DNA of 34,683 nt from an uncultured Anaerotruncus sp. (GCA_904398655.1 CAJFPF010000081.1:1-34683), one strand, 5' to 3'. Counted from the first letter of the stretch, positions 8,647-16,914 are shown. The notes: generated by a model from the sequence alone, not told the origin. Translations and numbers: made by a program.

Positions 8647-9603
8647 TTATTTGCGTTTCCCCGAATGGGAGATTCGAGGGTCAATAAAGATGTAAATCAC
8701 ATCTACCAGCGTGTTCAGCAGGATGATAAATACCGCGATCACCAAAGCTTCACCCATGACAATCGGGTAGTCCCGCTGGAAGATGGCGTCCACCATGGAT
8801 TTGCCCATGCCGGGCAGCAAAAACACCGTCTCTATCACCACCGACCCGCCAATCATGCCCGCAATCTGCATGGAGATGGCGGTGATCACCGGGATCAGGG
8901 CGTTTTTCAAGGCATGCCGGAACAGCTGGACCCGGTATTTCACGCCTTTCGATTTCGCAGTCATCATGTAGTCCTGCCCCAGCACATCCAGCATCGCCGA
9001 GCGGGTCTGACGGACGATGGTGGCCGTCAGGGCGATGCCCGTGGCAAATACCGGCAGGACCATGGTCTTCAGGTTGCCCAGAGGATCCTCAAAAAAGGGC
9101 ACATACCCCGAGGCGGGCAGCAGGTGCAATTTTGTGGAAAACAGGATGATCAGCAGCATCCCCACCCAGAAGGCCGGCATGGCCACGCCCACCATGGAGA
9201 CAGCGCTGAGAATGTAGTCGGACATGTGGTTGCGTTTCACCGCGCAGACGATCCCCAGGGGGACGCCAATGATGGTGGCAAACACCACCGAAAGCAGGAT
9301 CAATTCAAACGTCACCGGCATGCGCTCGGTGATCCGGTCGATCACCGGTTGCCCTGTAAACATGGAGTCCCCCAGATCCCCCTGGAGCACGCCTTTGAGC
9401 CAGTTCCAATATTGAGCGGGCATCGAGTCGTTCAGGCCCAACTCCTCCCGCATCTGCTCCACCTGCTCCAGGGTGCCGGAGTCGCCTAAAAGGGCCAGTG
9501 CGGCATCGCCGGGCAGCATGTTGATCAGTGCGAACATGATGATACTGATAATCAGCACCAGCGGTATGATGGACAATAACTTCTTCACAATCTGTGTAGC
9601 CAT
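8647..9603 (-). CDS. ABC transporter permease, DppB-like
   Basis: The 318-residue first permease of the importer. An N-terminal helix (LLSIIPLVLIISIIMFALI, about 9-27) is followed by the periplasmic-type segment MLPGDAALALLG and the DppB motif LGLNDSMPAQYWNWLKGVLQGD near 95-116 in shortened form. The later helices include the EAA-type loop (RHALKNALIPVITAI). It pairs with the DppC-like subunit to form the channel. It starts 112 bases after the binding-protein gene, and the gap contains a strong hairpin. Confidence 0.93.
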   Translation of the reverse strand: MATQIVKKLLSIIPLVLIISIIMFALINMLPGDAALALLGDSGTLEQVEQMREELGLNDSMPAQYWNWLKGVLQGDLGDSMFTGQPVIDRITERMPVTFELILLSVVFATIIGVPLGIVCAVKRNHMSDYILSAVSMVGVAMPAFWVGMLLIILFSTKLHLLPASGYVPFFEDPLGNLKTMVLPVFATGIALTATIVRQTRSAMLDVLGQDYMMTAKSKGVKYRVQLFRHALKNALIPVITAISMQIAGMIGGSVVIETVFLLPGMGKSMVDAIFQRDYPIVMGEALVIAVFIILLNTLVDVIYIFIDPRISHSGKRK

Positions 9604-9630
9604 GCCGTTCCCCCGTGTCTTGTTCAGCCT

Positions 9631-9666
9631 GACGGCCCGGCTCCCGGATTGGGGAGCCGGGCCGTC
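9631..9666 (-). promoter_or_regulatory. Intercistronic hairpin between binding-protein and permease genes
   Basis: A 15-bp GC-rich stem, 9631-9645 against 9652-9666, with a 6-base loop, lies between the two cistrons. No T-run follows it on the minus strand, so it is not a classical terminator. Such stems commonly protect the binding-protein mRNA from 3' decay and so raise its level over the permeases. A second smaller stem (ACGGC/GCCGT) lies near 9678-9700. Confidence 0.65.
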
Positions 9667-9715
9667 GTTGGTTTTCCAACGGCCTTACAGCCGTCAGGGC
9701 GGTTATTCTCTGTGA

Positions 9716-11359
9716 TTATTTGTTCAACCAAGCGGCGCGGAAGTTCATGGAAGCATCGCAGTCAAAGTAGACGCCCATGGTGTGGTCGGCCAGCGCGCTG
9801 CGGCGAGGACCCGCCTGGAGCACGACGATGGGCATCTGCTCCAATCCGATCTCCTGCATCCGATCCAGGAGCACCTGCGCTTCGTCGTGGTCAAATGTCT
9901 GCTTCACCTGCAGGAGCAGCTCCTGGTACTCGGGATCGATCCAACGGGAGCAGTTCTGGATGGCGTTCTCGCCAAAGACATACTCCATCTGGGTGTAGGG
10001 GTCGGACTTGGGCACGATGTTGTTCTGAATCCGCATACCGGCGGGGGCATCCGGGTTCTGCAGCGCCCAGGTGGATTTCAGGGTAGCCCCGTCCATACCC
10101 ACCAGGCTGATGTTAAAGCCCGCCTCGGCCGCCTGAGCCTGGACCAGCTCACACTCCTGCTGGAGCACGCCGAAGGTGCCATAGTGCAGCTCCACATCTA
10201 CGCCGTCAGGATAGCCGGCTTCGGCCAGCAGCTCTTTGGCCTTCTCAGGGTTGTACTCGATGATCTCGCCGTCGGTGTAATACCACTGGGTGGGCAGGGT
10301 GACCCACGGGGTCTGGATGCCTTCGCCCATGCTCACCACCTGGTTGAGCTCCTCCCGGTTCACCGCGTAGCACATGGCCTGGCGGACCAGGGGATCGTCA
10401 AACGGCTCCTGTTCCATGTTCATATAGAGGAAGAAGATCTCACGGGGGGCGTTGATCCGCACGTCAATGCCCTCAGCGGCTTGCAGCTGGGTGACCACCG
10501 CCGGCTGGGTGACCACGTCGATCATGTCCAGATCGCCGCTCATCAGGTTGGAGGCAGCCACCGCCTCATCGCCGATGATGTTGACCCGCACACCGTCCAG
10601 ATAGGGCAGCGGCTGGCCGTCCTCACCCATCACGTGGTAGTTGGGGTTCTTCTCCGCGGTAACGCTGACGCCGTCCACGTTCTCGGTGAGGATGAAGGCG
10701 CCGGTGCCGCCCTCACGGGCGAAGACTTCCTCGTCTCCGGTCTCCTTGTATTTATCGATGGAGGCAGGGGAGAGCACATAGCCAGCCTGATAGGACAGGG
10801 TCTCAATGAAGCCGGCGTTGGGCTGGGAGAAGTTGAAGCGGATGGTGTAATCGTCCACCACATCCACCGAGGTCACATCGGAGATCAGGGTGTAGAAGTT
10901 GGCGGCGGTGTTGGGATCCAGGTACCAGTCCCAGCAGTATTTGACCGTCTCAGCGGTCATCTCGGTGCCGTCAAAATAGTGGACGCCCTCCTTCAGCTTC
11001 ATGTCGATGGTCAGGCCGTCGTCGGAAATGGTCCAGCTCTCCGCCAGGAAGGGCTCCACTTCCATGTTCTCGTTGATGTTCACCAGGCTGTCGAAGAACA
11101 GCCCCTCAATGATCTTGTCGCCCTGCATGGCGATGTACTTAATGGGGTTGAGAGGGGTGACACCCACGCGGCTGGTGACCAGAACGCCGCCACGCTTGAT
11201 CCCGCCGGTGGTTTCCGCCGTACCTTCGGACGAAGCGGCAGAGGACGCCTGAGAGGCTGCTCCCGCCTGGGAGGACGACTCCGCAGAGGAACCGCCACAG
11301 GCAGTCAAACTCAAAGCCAGCATCAGAGACGCCATGAAAACTGCCAATTTCTTTTTCAT
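9716..11359 (-). CDS. Family-5 extracellular solute-binding lipoprotein of the ABC importer
   Basis: The 547-residue lipoprotein has a lysine-rich start, a hydrophobic signal and the lipobox LTAC with the lipidated Cys at position 21. A Ser/Ala-rich linker follows (about 23-50). The mature part shows SBP_bac_5 hallmarks: PLNPIKYIAMQGDKIIEGLFF, EPFLAESWTISDDGLTIDMKL, and LVRQAMCYAVNREELNQV. This clade binds peptides, nickel, opines or oligosaccharides, so the ligand must come from context. Here that is the sugar kinase and ula genes downstream. It is the first gene of the operon, with a sigma-A promoter about 80 bp upstream and CAGGAGG before the ATG. Confidence 0.92.
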   Translation of the reverse strand: MKKKLAVFMASLMLALSLTACGGSSAESSSQAGAASQASSAASSEGTAETTGGIKRGGVLVTSRVGVTPLNPIKYIAMQGDKIIEGLFFDSLVNINENMEVEPFLAESWTISDDGLTIDMKLKEGVHYFDGTEMTAETVKYCWDWYLDPNTAANFYTLISDVTSVDVVDDYTIRFNFSQPNAGFIETLSYQAGYVLSPASIDKYKETGDEEVFAREGGTGAFILTENVDGVSVTAEKNPNYHVMGEDGQPLPYLDGVRVNIIGDEAVAASNLMSGDLDMIDVVTQPAVVTQLQAAEGIDVRINAPREIFFLYMNMEQEPFDDPLVRQAMCYAVNREELNQVVSMGEGIQTPWVTLPTQWYYTDGEIIEYNPEKAKELLAEAGYPDGVDVELHYGTFGVLQQECELVQAQAAEAGFNISLVGMDGATLKSTWALQNPDAPAGMRIQNNIVPKSDPYTQMEYVFGENAIQNCSRWIDPEYQELLLQVKQTFDHDEAQVLLDRMQEIGLEQMPIVVLQAGPRRSALADHTMGVYFDCDASMNFRAAWLNK

Positions 11360-11439
11360 TGTCTTTCCTCCTGTTTTGTTTTATCGCGCCTTCTTCTTTT
11401 TGTTTGTTTTAAGAACGATTGCGCTTCAATGTATCTCCA

Positions 11440-11468
11440 ATATTAGCACTACTGAACATAAAAATCAA
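11440..11468 (-). promoter_or_regulatory. Sigma-A promoter of the transporter-kinase-ulaGE operon
   Basis: On the minus strand, TTGATT (11463-11468) and TAATAT (11440-11445) are separated by exactly 17 bp in an AT-rich region. The predicted transcript would have a leader of about 70 bases before the binding-protein ATG. Both boxes match the consensus at four of six positions, and position relative to the gene supports it. Confidence 0.6.
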
Positions 11469-11538
11469 TTGTAAACCACAGTTAAACGGATTTTTCGGAA
11501 GTTTTTCCAACTATAACGGGGGATCTATTATTCACATC

Positions 11539-11554
11539 GTTCAAATATTCGAAC
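11539..11554. promoter_or_regulatory. Candidate operator dyad for the DeoR-type regulator
   Basis: GTTCAAATATTCGAAC is a 16-bp inverted repeat with one mismatched pair, flanked by CACAT and ATGTG. It lies about 70 bp upstream of the -35 box of the operon promoter. The half-site GTTCAAAT recurs exactly at 13744-13751 in the promoter region of the DeoR-type gene. Its role as an operator is inferred from position and sharing. Confidence 0.45.
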
Positions 11555-11582
11555 ACTATGTGTTTTTATACGATCGTTTTGT

Positions 11583-11644
11583 TTTTTCAAAATAGAACCC
11601 CCAGGGACAAAACCAGTTGTCCCTGGGGGTTCTATTTTGAAAAA
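11583..11644. terminator. Bidirectional terminator with a perfect 28-bp inverted repeat
   Basis: Arms 11583-11610 and 11617-11644 are perfectly complementary around the 6-base loop AACCAG. The core GAACCCCCAGGGACAA stem is flanked by A- and T-runs on both sides. It begins 3 bases after the stop of the PLP-enzyme gene and ends its transcript. It also insulates the upstream region of the transporter operon. Confidence 0.92.
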
Positions 11645-11647
11645 TTG

Positions 11648-12823
11648 TTAGGAGCGGCTCCAATTGACCTTCGCGAACGCCTGCTCCAGATCCGCGATAA
11701 GGTCCCGACTGCTCTCCAGGCCCGCGGAAACCCGGATGAAATCTGCTGGAATCCCCTTCTCCTTGTCCTCGTCCTTGGGGCTGATGAGGGAGTGAGGCTC
11801 TCCCAGACTGACCCAGTGCTTGAACAGCTTCAGCTCCTTCAGGATCACATTGTAGAGGGTGTCATGATCGGTATCCAGCTGGAAGCCAAACATTCCCCCA
11901 TACCGCTTAAGGAGCCGGGAGGCCAGCTCATGCTGGGGATGTTCCGCCATCCCCGGGTAGGTCAGGTTTTTGACAAACGGCTTGGTGGCCAAATAGGCCA
12001 CCAGCGCCTCCGCGTTGTCACAGTGGCGCTCCATCCGCAGCGGCAGCGTCTGGATGCCCCGCAGAATGAGGAAGGAATGGAACGGGCTCAGGCAACAGCC
12101 CACCACCCCCATCATCCGCTGGAGCTTCAGGTAGATGTCCGCGTCGTTGGTGCTGATGGCGCCGCCCAGGGCGTCCCCATGCCCATTGAGATATTTGGTC
12201 AAGCTCTCGCTGACAATGTCGCACCCCATCTCTCCAGGACGGCAGAGGTAGGGGGAGGCAAAGGTATTGTCCACCAGCACCATCGCCCCATACCGGTGGG
12301 CCAATTCACAGCAGGCGGGGATATCCACCACATTCATCATGGGGTTCGCGATGGTCTCAAACACCACCAGTTTGGTCTTTTTGGCCTTCAGGGCCTCCTC
12401 CAATTTGTTCAGATCGGTGAGATCCACCATTGCCACATCGGCGCCGCACAGCCGGGGCAGGTCCTCCCGCACAAAGAAATAGCTCCAAATGTACAGGTCA
12501 TGGTGACAGATGATCCGATCCCCCTCCTGGAGCAGGGCCAGCAGCGGCAGTGTCACCGAGGAGACGCCGCTGGCGGTCATCAGGGTATAGCGCATCCCCT
12601 CCAAAGAGGCAATGTTTTTGGCCACCGCATCCCGGGAGGGGTCTCCGTGGCGGGCGTAACCGGCGTCGCCGGTCACCGAGGCATAGATCGGCACCGCCGA
12701 ACGCCCGGTGTCATTTCCAATCTCAATGGCGCGGGTATCAAAGTCCATGTTGGCATAGGGTCCGTTGTCCTCAAACGGCCATCTCCGGTCGATGGAGGGC
12801 ATAAGGTCGCTGCTTTTTCCCAC
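11648..12823 (-). CDS. Cys/Met-metabolism PLP-dependent enzyme (cystathionine gamma-synthase/lyase or methionine gamma-lyase type)
   Basis: The 391-residue enzyme belongs to the trans-sulfuration fold-I family. The Schiff-base lysine is K210 in SESLTKYLNGHGDALGG. D185 in LVDNTFASPYL would hold the pyridine nitrogen. Y56 and R58 in YARHGDPS correspond to the phosphate-binding Tyr and Arg, and the C-terminal RVSAGLESSRDLIADL carries the carboxylate-binding Arg. The family makes or breaks C-S bonds of cysteine, homocysteine or cystathionine derivatives; the reaction is not clear here. The N-terminal block and YARHGDPS differ somewhat from the usual Y-x-R-x-x-NPT. It starts at GTG behind GGGGGA, 13 bp after the regulator stop, so the two share an operon. 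Its link to the ula-like operon is only by proximity. Confidence 0.87.
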   Translation of the reverse strand: MGKSSDLMPSIDRRWPFEDNGPYANMDFDTRAIEIGNDTGRSAVPIYASVTGDAGYARHGDPSRDAVAKNIASLEGMRYTLMTASGVSSVTLPLLALLQEGDRIICHHDLYIWSYFFVREDLPRLCGADVAMVDLTDLNKLEEALKAKKTKLVVFETIANPMMNVVDIPACCELAHRYGAMVLVDNTFASPYLCRPGEMGCDIVSESLTKYLNGHGDALGGAISTNDADIYLKLQRMMGVVGCCLSPFHSFLILRGIQTLPLRMERHCDNAEALVAYLATKPFVKNLTYPGMAEHPQHELASRLLKRYGGMFGFQLDTDHDTLYNVILKELKLFKHWVSLGEPHSLISPKDEDKEKGIPADFIRVSAGLESSRDLIADLEQAFAKVNWSRS

Positions 12824-12836
12824 AAAAGTTCCCCCT

Positions 12837-13652
12837 TCAGTTGATATTCGACAGATCCAGATGGACCTGTTCGTAGGGCACTACAAGCACCTCCACACCG
12901 TGTTTCTGAAGCTTCTCGATCTCCAAGGGATCGGCGCGGGAGGTGGTCACCAGGACATCAATTTTGCTGATGGGGGCGCTGATAAAGTTCAATGTGCGTC
13001 CCACCTTGCTGCTGTCCGCGGCCACAATCCGCTTGCCCCGGCAGCGGTTCAGCATGGTGTTGTTGATCTCGGTCTCCTGGTAAAGGGAGGTGGTGATGCC
13101 GTCCTCCGCCGAGATGCCGTTCACCCCCATGACGCAGACGGTCGCGTACACCTGTTCCAAAGCGTGCTTGGCCAGGTCCCCAGTGAGGGATTGGGTGATC
13201 TTGTTGTGGACGCCGCCGGTGAGCAGCAGGTTGATGTTCTCCCCATATTCCACACAGGACATCTTCGCGTTGTTGGTGATGATGGTCACCCGTTTGCCCT
13301 GCAAAAATTGAGGGATATGGGTGACGGTGGAGCCGCTGTTCATAAAGACCATATCGTCCTCTTGGATCAGCTCCGCCACCTTTTTCGCGATCAGCAGCTT
13401 CTCATCGATGTTGCGCAGTCCTTTCTCGTCAAAGAGGGGAACCGTTTCCGCCGGCTCCTCCATCACCCGAGCGCCGCCGTGAAACCGGGTGAGCAAATGA
13501 GCCCGCTCCATCGATTCCAGGTCCCGGCGGATGGTGATCTCCGAGACCGAAAATTTCTGACTGAGCCGGCTGACATAGACCACGCCGTCCCGCTCCAGCT
13601 GTTCCAAAACAGCCTGCTGTCGTCTGTTCACCTGAAAGACACTCTTGCGCAT
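12837..13652 (-). CDS. DeoR/GlpR-family transcriptional regulator
   Basis: The 271-residue regulator has an N-terminal winged helix (about 6-62) with the family signature VSRLSQKFSVSEITIRRDLE and TRFHGGARV, and a C-terminal sugar-phosphate-sensing domain (FMNSGSTVTHIPQFL, TIITNNAKM, LLTGG, CVMGVNGI, VAADSSKVG). DeoR proteins usually repress sugar operons and respond to a phosphorylated intermediate; E. coli UlaR is of this family. The start at 13652 is chosen because GGGAGG lies just upstream, and because the longer frame to 13706 would run into the promoter -10 box. TTCAAA boxes in its own promoter suggest autoregulation. Control of the neighbouring transporter-ula operon is an inference. 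Confidence 0.9.
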   Translation of the reverse strand: MRKSVFQVNRRQQAVLEQLERDGVVYVSRLSQKFSVSEITIRRDLESMERAHLLTRFHGGARVMEEPAETVPLFDEKGLRNIDEKLLIAKKVAELIQEDDMVFMNSGSTVTHIPQFLQGKRVTIITNNAKMSCVEYGENINLLLTGGVHNKITQSLTGDLAKHALEQVYATVCVMGVNGISAEDGITTSLYQETEINNTMLNRCRGKRIVAADSSKVGRTLNFISAPISKIDVLVTTSRADPLEIEKLQKHGVEVLVVPYEQVHLDLSNIN

Positions 13653-13696
13653 ACAGTTCCCTCCCAGCAACTCTGCCCAAGTTTCTGTTTGTCTAT

Positions 13697-13725
13697 ATTC
13701 TAGCAAACCTTATTCAAAAGTGCAA
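13697..13725 (-). promoter_or_regulatory. Promoter of the deoR-like gene
   Basis: On the minus strand, TTGCAC (13720-13725) and TAGAAT (13697-13702) are 17 bp apart, with a TGC extended -10. The spacer contains a TTCAAA box at 13713-13718, which fits autorepression. Confidence 0.6.
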
Positions 13726-13790
13726 CTATCTATTTTGATTTAAGTTCAAATTATGTCATTTTTGAATGTTTTCATCATAAACACTCAAAT
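13713..13790. promoter_or_regulatory. Cluster of TTCAAA-type boxes upstream of the deoR-like gene
   Basis: TTCAAA occurs at 13713-13718 and 13745-13750, its complement TTTGAA at 13761-13766, and CTCAAAT at 13784-13790. The middle pair forms an inverted repeat with a 10-bp gap. The region is AT-rich, which raises the chance of random matches, but GTTCAAAT at 13744 is identical to the half-site at 11539. Confidence 0.4.
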
Positions 13791-13885
13791 AAATTGTTTC
13801 TTTTGCAGGCGCCGCTCCCTTCAAAAATTTATTTATTATTCATAATTATTTTACAGGATTGCGGTTTTCTGGCCACATTCTTCGC

Positions 13886-13891
13886 TATAAT
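13886..13891 (+). promoter_or_regulatory. -10 box of the marR-ftsH operon promoter
   Basis: A perfect TATAAT lies 32 bases before the marR ATG. No good -35 box stands at 16-18 bp; TTGCGG at 13859-13864 is 21 bp away. A 12-bp palindrome, ATTATTCATAAT at 13835-13846, is further upstream and could be a MarR site, with low certainty. Confidence 0.45.
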
Positions 13892-13923
13892 AAAGACAAA
13901 AGGCCATCACAAGGGGGAGTTGC

Positions 13924-14403
13924 ATGACACTTGCCGAATTTAACAGCCAGATTTGGCCGCTGCTGCGCCAGCTCAATGACAATATGAACGCCCTCATCCG
14001 TCCAGTCTGCGAACAGAGAGGCCTTACCCACGCCCAGGTGCGCGCGCTCCTGGCCGTCTGCCAATCCCCTTGTACCGTGGGGGAGCTGGGCCGGTTTATG
14101 GGTACGGCAGATGCCAATATCTCCTCCATGTGCAAGCGGCTGGAGCGGTTGGGCTATCTGCGGCGGGTGCGAAGCGACCGGGATGAACGGGTGGTCTATC
14201 TGCAGCTGACGGCCGCGGGGACACGCCTGGCGCAGCAGTTGGAGCAGGACATCTCCCGCCGGCTGCAGCCGGTGTGGGACGCCCAGCCCCAAAAATTTCC
14301 GGACATTCTCCAGGATATCTCCTATCTATCCGCGCAATTACATCAGGCAACCCTATTGGCCAATGGTTCCCCATCCCCTCAAGAAAAGGAGCAGAATTTA
14401 TGA
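13924..14403 (+). CDS. MarR-family transcriptional regulator
   Basis: The 159-residue protein has the MarR winged-helix core: LTHAQVRALLAVCQSPCTVGELGRF for the first helices (about 34-58), the recognition helix around TADANISSMCKRLERLGYL (61-79), and the wing RVRSDRDERVVYLQLTAAG with the family D-x-R-x-x-x-V/L pattern. MarR dimers repress nearby genes and release DNA on binding small ligands or oxidation. Its stop overlaps the ftsH start as ATGA, so it is co-translated with ftsH and probably controls this operon. GGGGGAG precedes the ATG. The ligand is unknown. Confidence 0.9.
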   Translation: MTLAEFNSQIWPLLRQLNDNMNALIRPVCEQRGLTHAQVRALLAVCQSPCTVGELGRFMGTADANISSMCKRLERLGYLRRVRSDRDERVVYLQLTAAGTRLAQQLEQDISRRLQPVWDAQPQKFPDILQDISYLSAQLHQATLLANGSPSPQEKEQNL

Positions 14404-16232
14404 AAGAACAGCCAAAGATGCCCAAAAAGCCATTTATTTTCTACTATATCATCGTCATGCTGGGCCTGATGCTGATCAACGCCCTCATTGTTCCCTCTCT
14501 CAACCAGCCCACAAAGGTGGATTATGGCACCTTCCTGGACTGGGTGGACCAGGATAAGATCACCCAGGTGGAATTGGATGAGTCGGCCGGCACCATCTAC
14601 TTCATCGCCAAGGATGAAAATGGCCAGGACCAGGTGTATGCCACCGGCATCTGGCCAGGGGACAACACCCTCTCCCAGCGGCTGCACGAGAAGGAGAATA
14701 TCAAATTTGAGGCCGTAGTGCCCCGGCAGAATTCCCCCCTGCTCAGTTTCCTAATCTCCTGGATCCTGCCAATCCTGCTGTTTGTGGTCCTGGGCCAACT
14801 GTTCATGCGCAGCATGCAAAAGCGGATGGGCGGCGGATTTGGCAACGCCATGACCTTTGGCAAAGCCAATGCCAAAATCTATGTACAGGCCCAGACCGGC
14901 AAGACATTTGCGGATGTGGCCGGAGAGGATGAGGCTAAAGAGGCCCTGCGGGAGATCGTGGATTTTCTCCACAACCCCGCCAAATATGAGGCCATCGGCG
15001 CCACAATGCCCAAGGGCGCCCTTCTGGTGGGCCCTCCCGGAACCGGTAAAACCCTGTTGGCCCAGGCGGTGGCAGGGGAGGCCAACGTCCCCTTCTTCTC
15101 CATCTCCGGATCGGAATTTGTGGAGATGTTCGTGGGCATGGGGGCCGCCAAGGTGCGGGATCTGTTTAAGCAGGCCAACGAAAAAGCGCCCTGTATCGTC
15201 TTTATCGACGAGATCGATACCATCGGCAAAAAACGGGACAACGGCGCCATTGGCGGCAACGATGAGCGGGAGCAGACCCTCAACCAGCTGCTCACCGAAA
15301 TGGACGGCTTTGATGGCCGCAAGGGCGTGGTGATTCTGGCGGCCACCAACCGCCCGGACTCCCTGGATCCGGCGCTGCTGCGCCCAGGCCGGTTTGACCG
15401 GCGGATTCCGGTGGAGCTGCCCGACCTGCAGGGGCGGGAGGCCATCCTGAACGTCCATGCCAAAGATGTCCGCATGGGCAGCGATATCGACATGCGAGCC
15501 ATTGCCCGCGCCACCGCCGGCGCCTCTGGCGCCGATTTGGCCAACATCATCAACGAGGCCGCCCTGCGGGCGGTCCGCATGGGCCGCAGCGAAGTCACAC
15601 AGGGGGATCTGGAGGAGAGCGTGGAGACGGTGATTGCCGGCTACCAACGCAAAAACGCGGTCATCTCCCCCAAGGAGAAGGAGATTGTTGCCTACCATGA
15701 AATCGGCCACGCTCTGGTGGCCGCTCTTCAGAGCGATTCCGCTCCGGTGACCAAGATCACCATCGTGCCCCGCACCTCCGGCGCCCTTGGCTATACCATG
15801 CAGGTGGATGAGGGGGAAAAGGTGCTCATGAGCCGGGAGGAGGCGGTGAACAAACTGGCCACCTTCACCGGAGGCCGGGCCGCCGAGGAATTGATCTTTG
15901 GCAGCTACACCTCCGGCGCCTCCAACGATATCGAGCAGGCCACCAAACTGGCCCGGTCGATGGTCACCCGGCTGGGTATGTCAGAAAAGTTTGATATGAT
16001 GGCTTTGGAGACGGTGAACAATCAGTATCTGGGTGGGGATACCTCCCTGACCTGTTCCCCGGAAACCGCTGCCCAGATCGACGAGGAAGTCCTCGCCCTC
16101 ATTCGCGCCGCCCATCAAAAGGCCACCGGCATCCTGCGGGACAACCAGAGCAAGCTCCATGAATTGGCCCGCTACCTGCTGGAGAAGGAAACCATCACCG
16201 GCGAGGAGTTTATGGAGATTCTGAAACGCTGA
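14400..16232 (+). CDS. ftsH: ATP-dependent zinc metalloprotease FtsH
   Basis: The 610-residue membrane protease has two transmembrane helices (about 12-31 and 114-136) flanking a short extracytoplasmic domain, then an AAA+ module with Walker A GPPGTGKT (211-218), Walker B IVFIDEID (266-273), pore motif MFVGMG (243-248) and second region of homology with the arginine finger ([20 protein letters not shown], 315-334). The protease motif is HEIGH (433-437), an HExxH motif differing from the usual HEAGH; the third zinc ligand is probably D510 in ASNDIEQAT. FtsH degrades unassembled membrane proteins and some cytoplasmic regulators. It starts at the ATG within the marR stop, behind AAGGAG. It lies outside the common tilS-hpt-ftsH context, so it may be an additional, MarR-controlled copy. 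Confidence 0.96.
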   Translation: MKEQPKMPKKPFIFYYIIVMLGLMLINALIVPSLNQPTKVDYGTFLDWVDQDKITQVELDESAGTIYFIAKDENGQDQVYATGIWPGDNTLSQRLHEKENIKFEAVVPRQNSPLLSFLISWILPILLFVVLGQLFMRSMQKRMGGGFGNAMTFGKANAKIYVQAQTGKTFADVAGEDEAKEALREIVDFLHNPAKYEAIGATMPKGALLVGPPGTGKTLLAQAVAGEANVPFFSISGSEFVEMFVGMGAAKVRDLFKQANEKAPCIVFIDEIDTIGKKRDNGAIGGNDEREQTLNQLLTEMDGFDGRKGVVILAATNRPDSLDPALLRPGRFDRRIPVELPDLQGREAILNVHAKDVRMGSDIDMRAIARATAGASGADLANIINEAALRAVRMGRSEVTQGDLEESVETVIAGYQRKNAVISPKEKEIVAYHEIGHALVAALQSDSAPVTKITIVPRTSGALGYTMQVDEGEKVLMSREEAVNKLATFTGGRAAEELIFGSYTSGASNDIEQATKLARSMVTRLGMSEKFDMMALETVNNQYLGGDTSLTCSPETAAQIDEEVLALIRAAHQKATGILRDNQSKLHELARYLLEKETITGEEFMEILKR

Positions 16233-16267
16233 GTTATCATCCGCCATAGGAAGGAGTCACATTCCCC

Positions 16268-16903
16268 ATGGGTAACATCCTCAGTAGCCTCATTTATAGC
16301 GTCCCGGCCGTGCTCTTGGCCATCTCCCTCCACGAGTTCGCCCACGGCTGGGTCTCCTGGAAGCTGGGGGACCCCACCCCCAAGGCCACCGGCCGCATCT
16401 CCCTCAACCCATTCCACCACCTGGATCTATGGGGGACCCTCTGCCTCATCGTCTTCCATTTTGGATGGGCCAAACCGGTCCAAATCAACCCCTGGTACTA
16501 CAAAAACCGCAAGATGGGCACAGTATTGGTCTCCCTTGCCGGGCCGGGTATGAATTTCCTGCTGGCCTTTTTGGCCACCTTCCTGCAAGGGGTGATCCTG
16601 CGGGTCACCGGAGGCTATGTGGGGCAGGTCGTCTACTACTTATACACCCTGCTGTTTTATATCTCCTCCATCAATCTGGGCTTGGGGGTGTTCAACCTGA
16701 TCCCCATCCCGCCTCTGGACGGCTCCAAGGTGCTGGGGGCGCTGCTGCCCGAGGACCTCTATTTCCGGTACATGCAGTTTGAGCGGTATGGGTTCATCGT
16801 CCTGGTGGTGCTTTTGGCCACCCCCATTCTGGACCGGCCTCTCTATCTGGTGACCGAGCTCCTCCAGCGGCTGTTTTGGGGGATCACCGGGCTACTTCTA
16901 TAG
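16268..16903 (+). CDS. Site-2 protease family (M50) membrane metalloprotease
   Basis: The 211-residue integral membrane protein has HEFAH at 22-26 in the first helix as the zinc motif, the family motif ISLNPFHHLDLWGT (44-57), and the third zinc ligand D151 in IPIPPLDGSKVL. It is the short type without a PDZ domain, like B. subtilis YwhC. These proteases cut within the membrane plane; the target here is unknown. It begins 35 bp after ftsH with AAGGAG upstream, so three genes (marR, ftsH, M50) form one operon closed by the terminator at 16915. Confidence 0.92.
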   Translation: MGNILSSLIYSVPAVLLAISLHEFAHGWVSWKLGDPTPKATGRISLNPFHHLDLWGTLCLIVFHFGWAKPVQINPWYYKNRKMGTVLVSLAGPGMNFLLAFLATFLQGVILRVTGGYVGQVVYYLYTLLFYISSINLGLGVFNLIPIPPLDGSKVLGALLPEDLYFRYMQFERYGFIVLVVLLATPILDRPLYLVTELLQRLFWGITGLLL

Positions 16904-16914
16904 GCATCTTTTAC

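Noticed and set aside
11415-11440. Possible CcpA cre site near TTGAAGCGCAATCG
   Set aside because: The central bases do not fit the cre consensus when aligned.
9782-11446. Long plus-strand frame opposite the binding-protein gene
   Set aside because: Antisense shadow of a clear SBP_bac_5 gene with a lipobox and ribosome site.
13653-13706. N-terminal extension of the DeoR-type protein from an ATG at 13706
   Set aside because: The extension would cover the -10 region of the gene's own promoter and lacks a ribosome site, while the ATG at 13652 has GGGAGG.
14751-15710. Minus-strand frame inside ftsH
   Set aside because: FtsH is certain on the plus strand, and the frame has no recognisable content.
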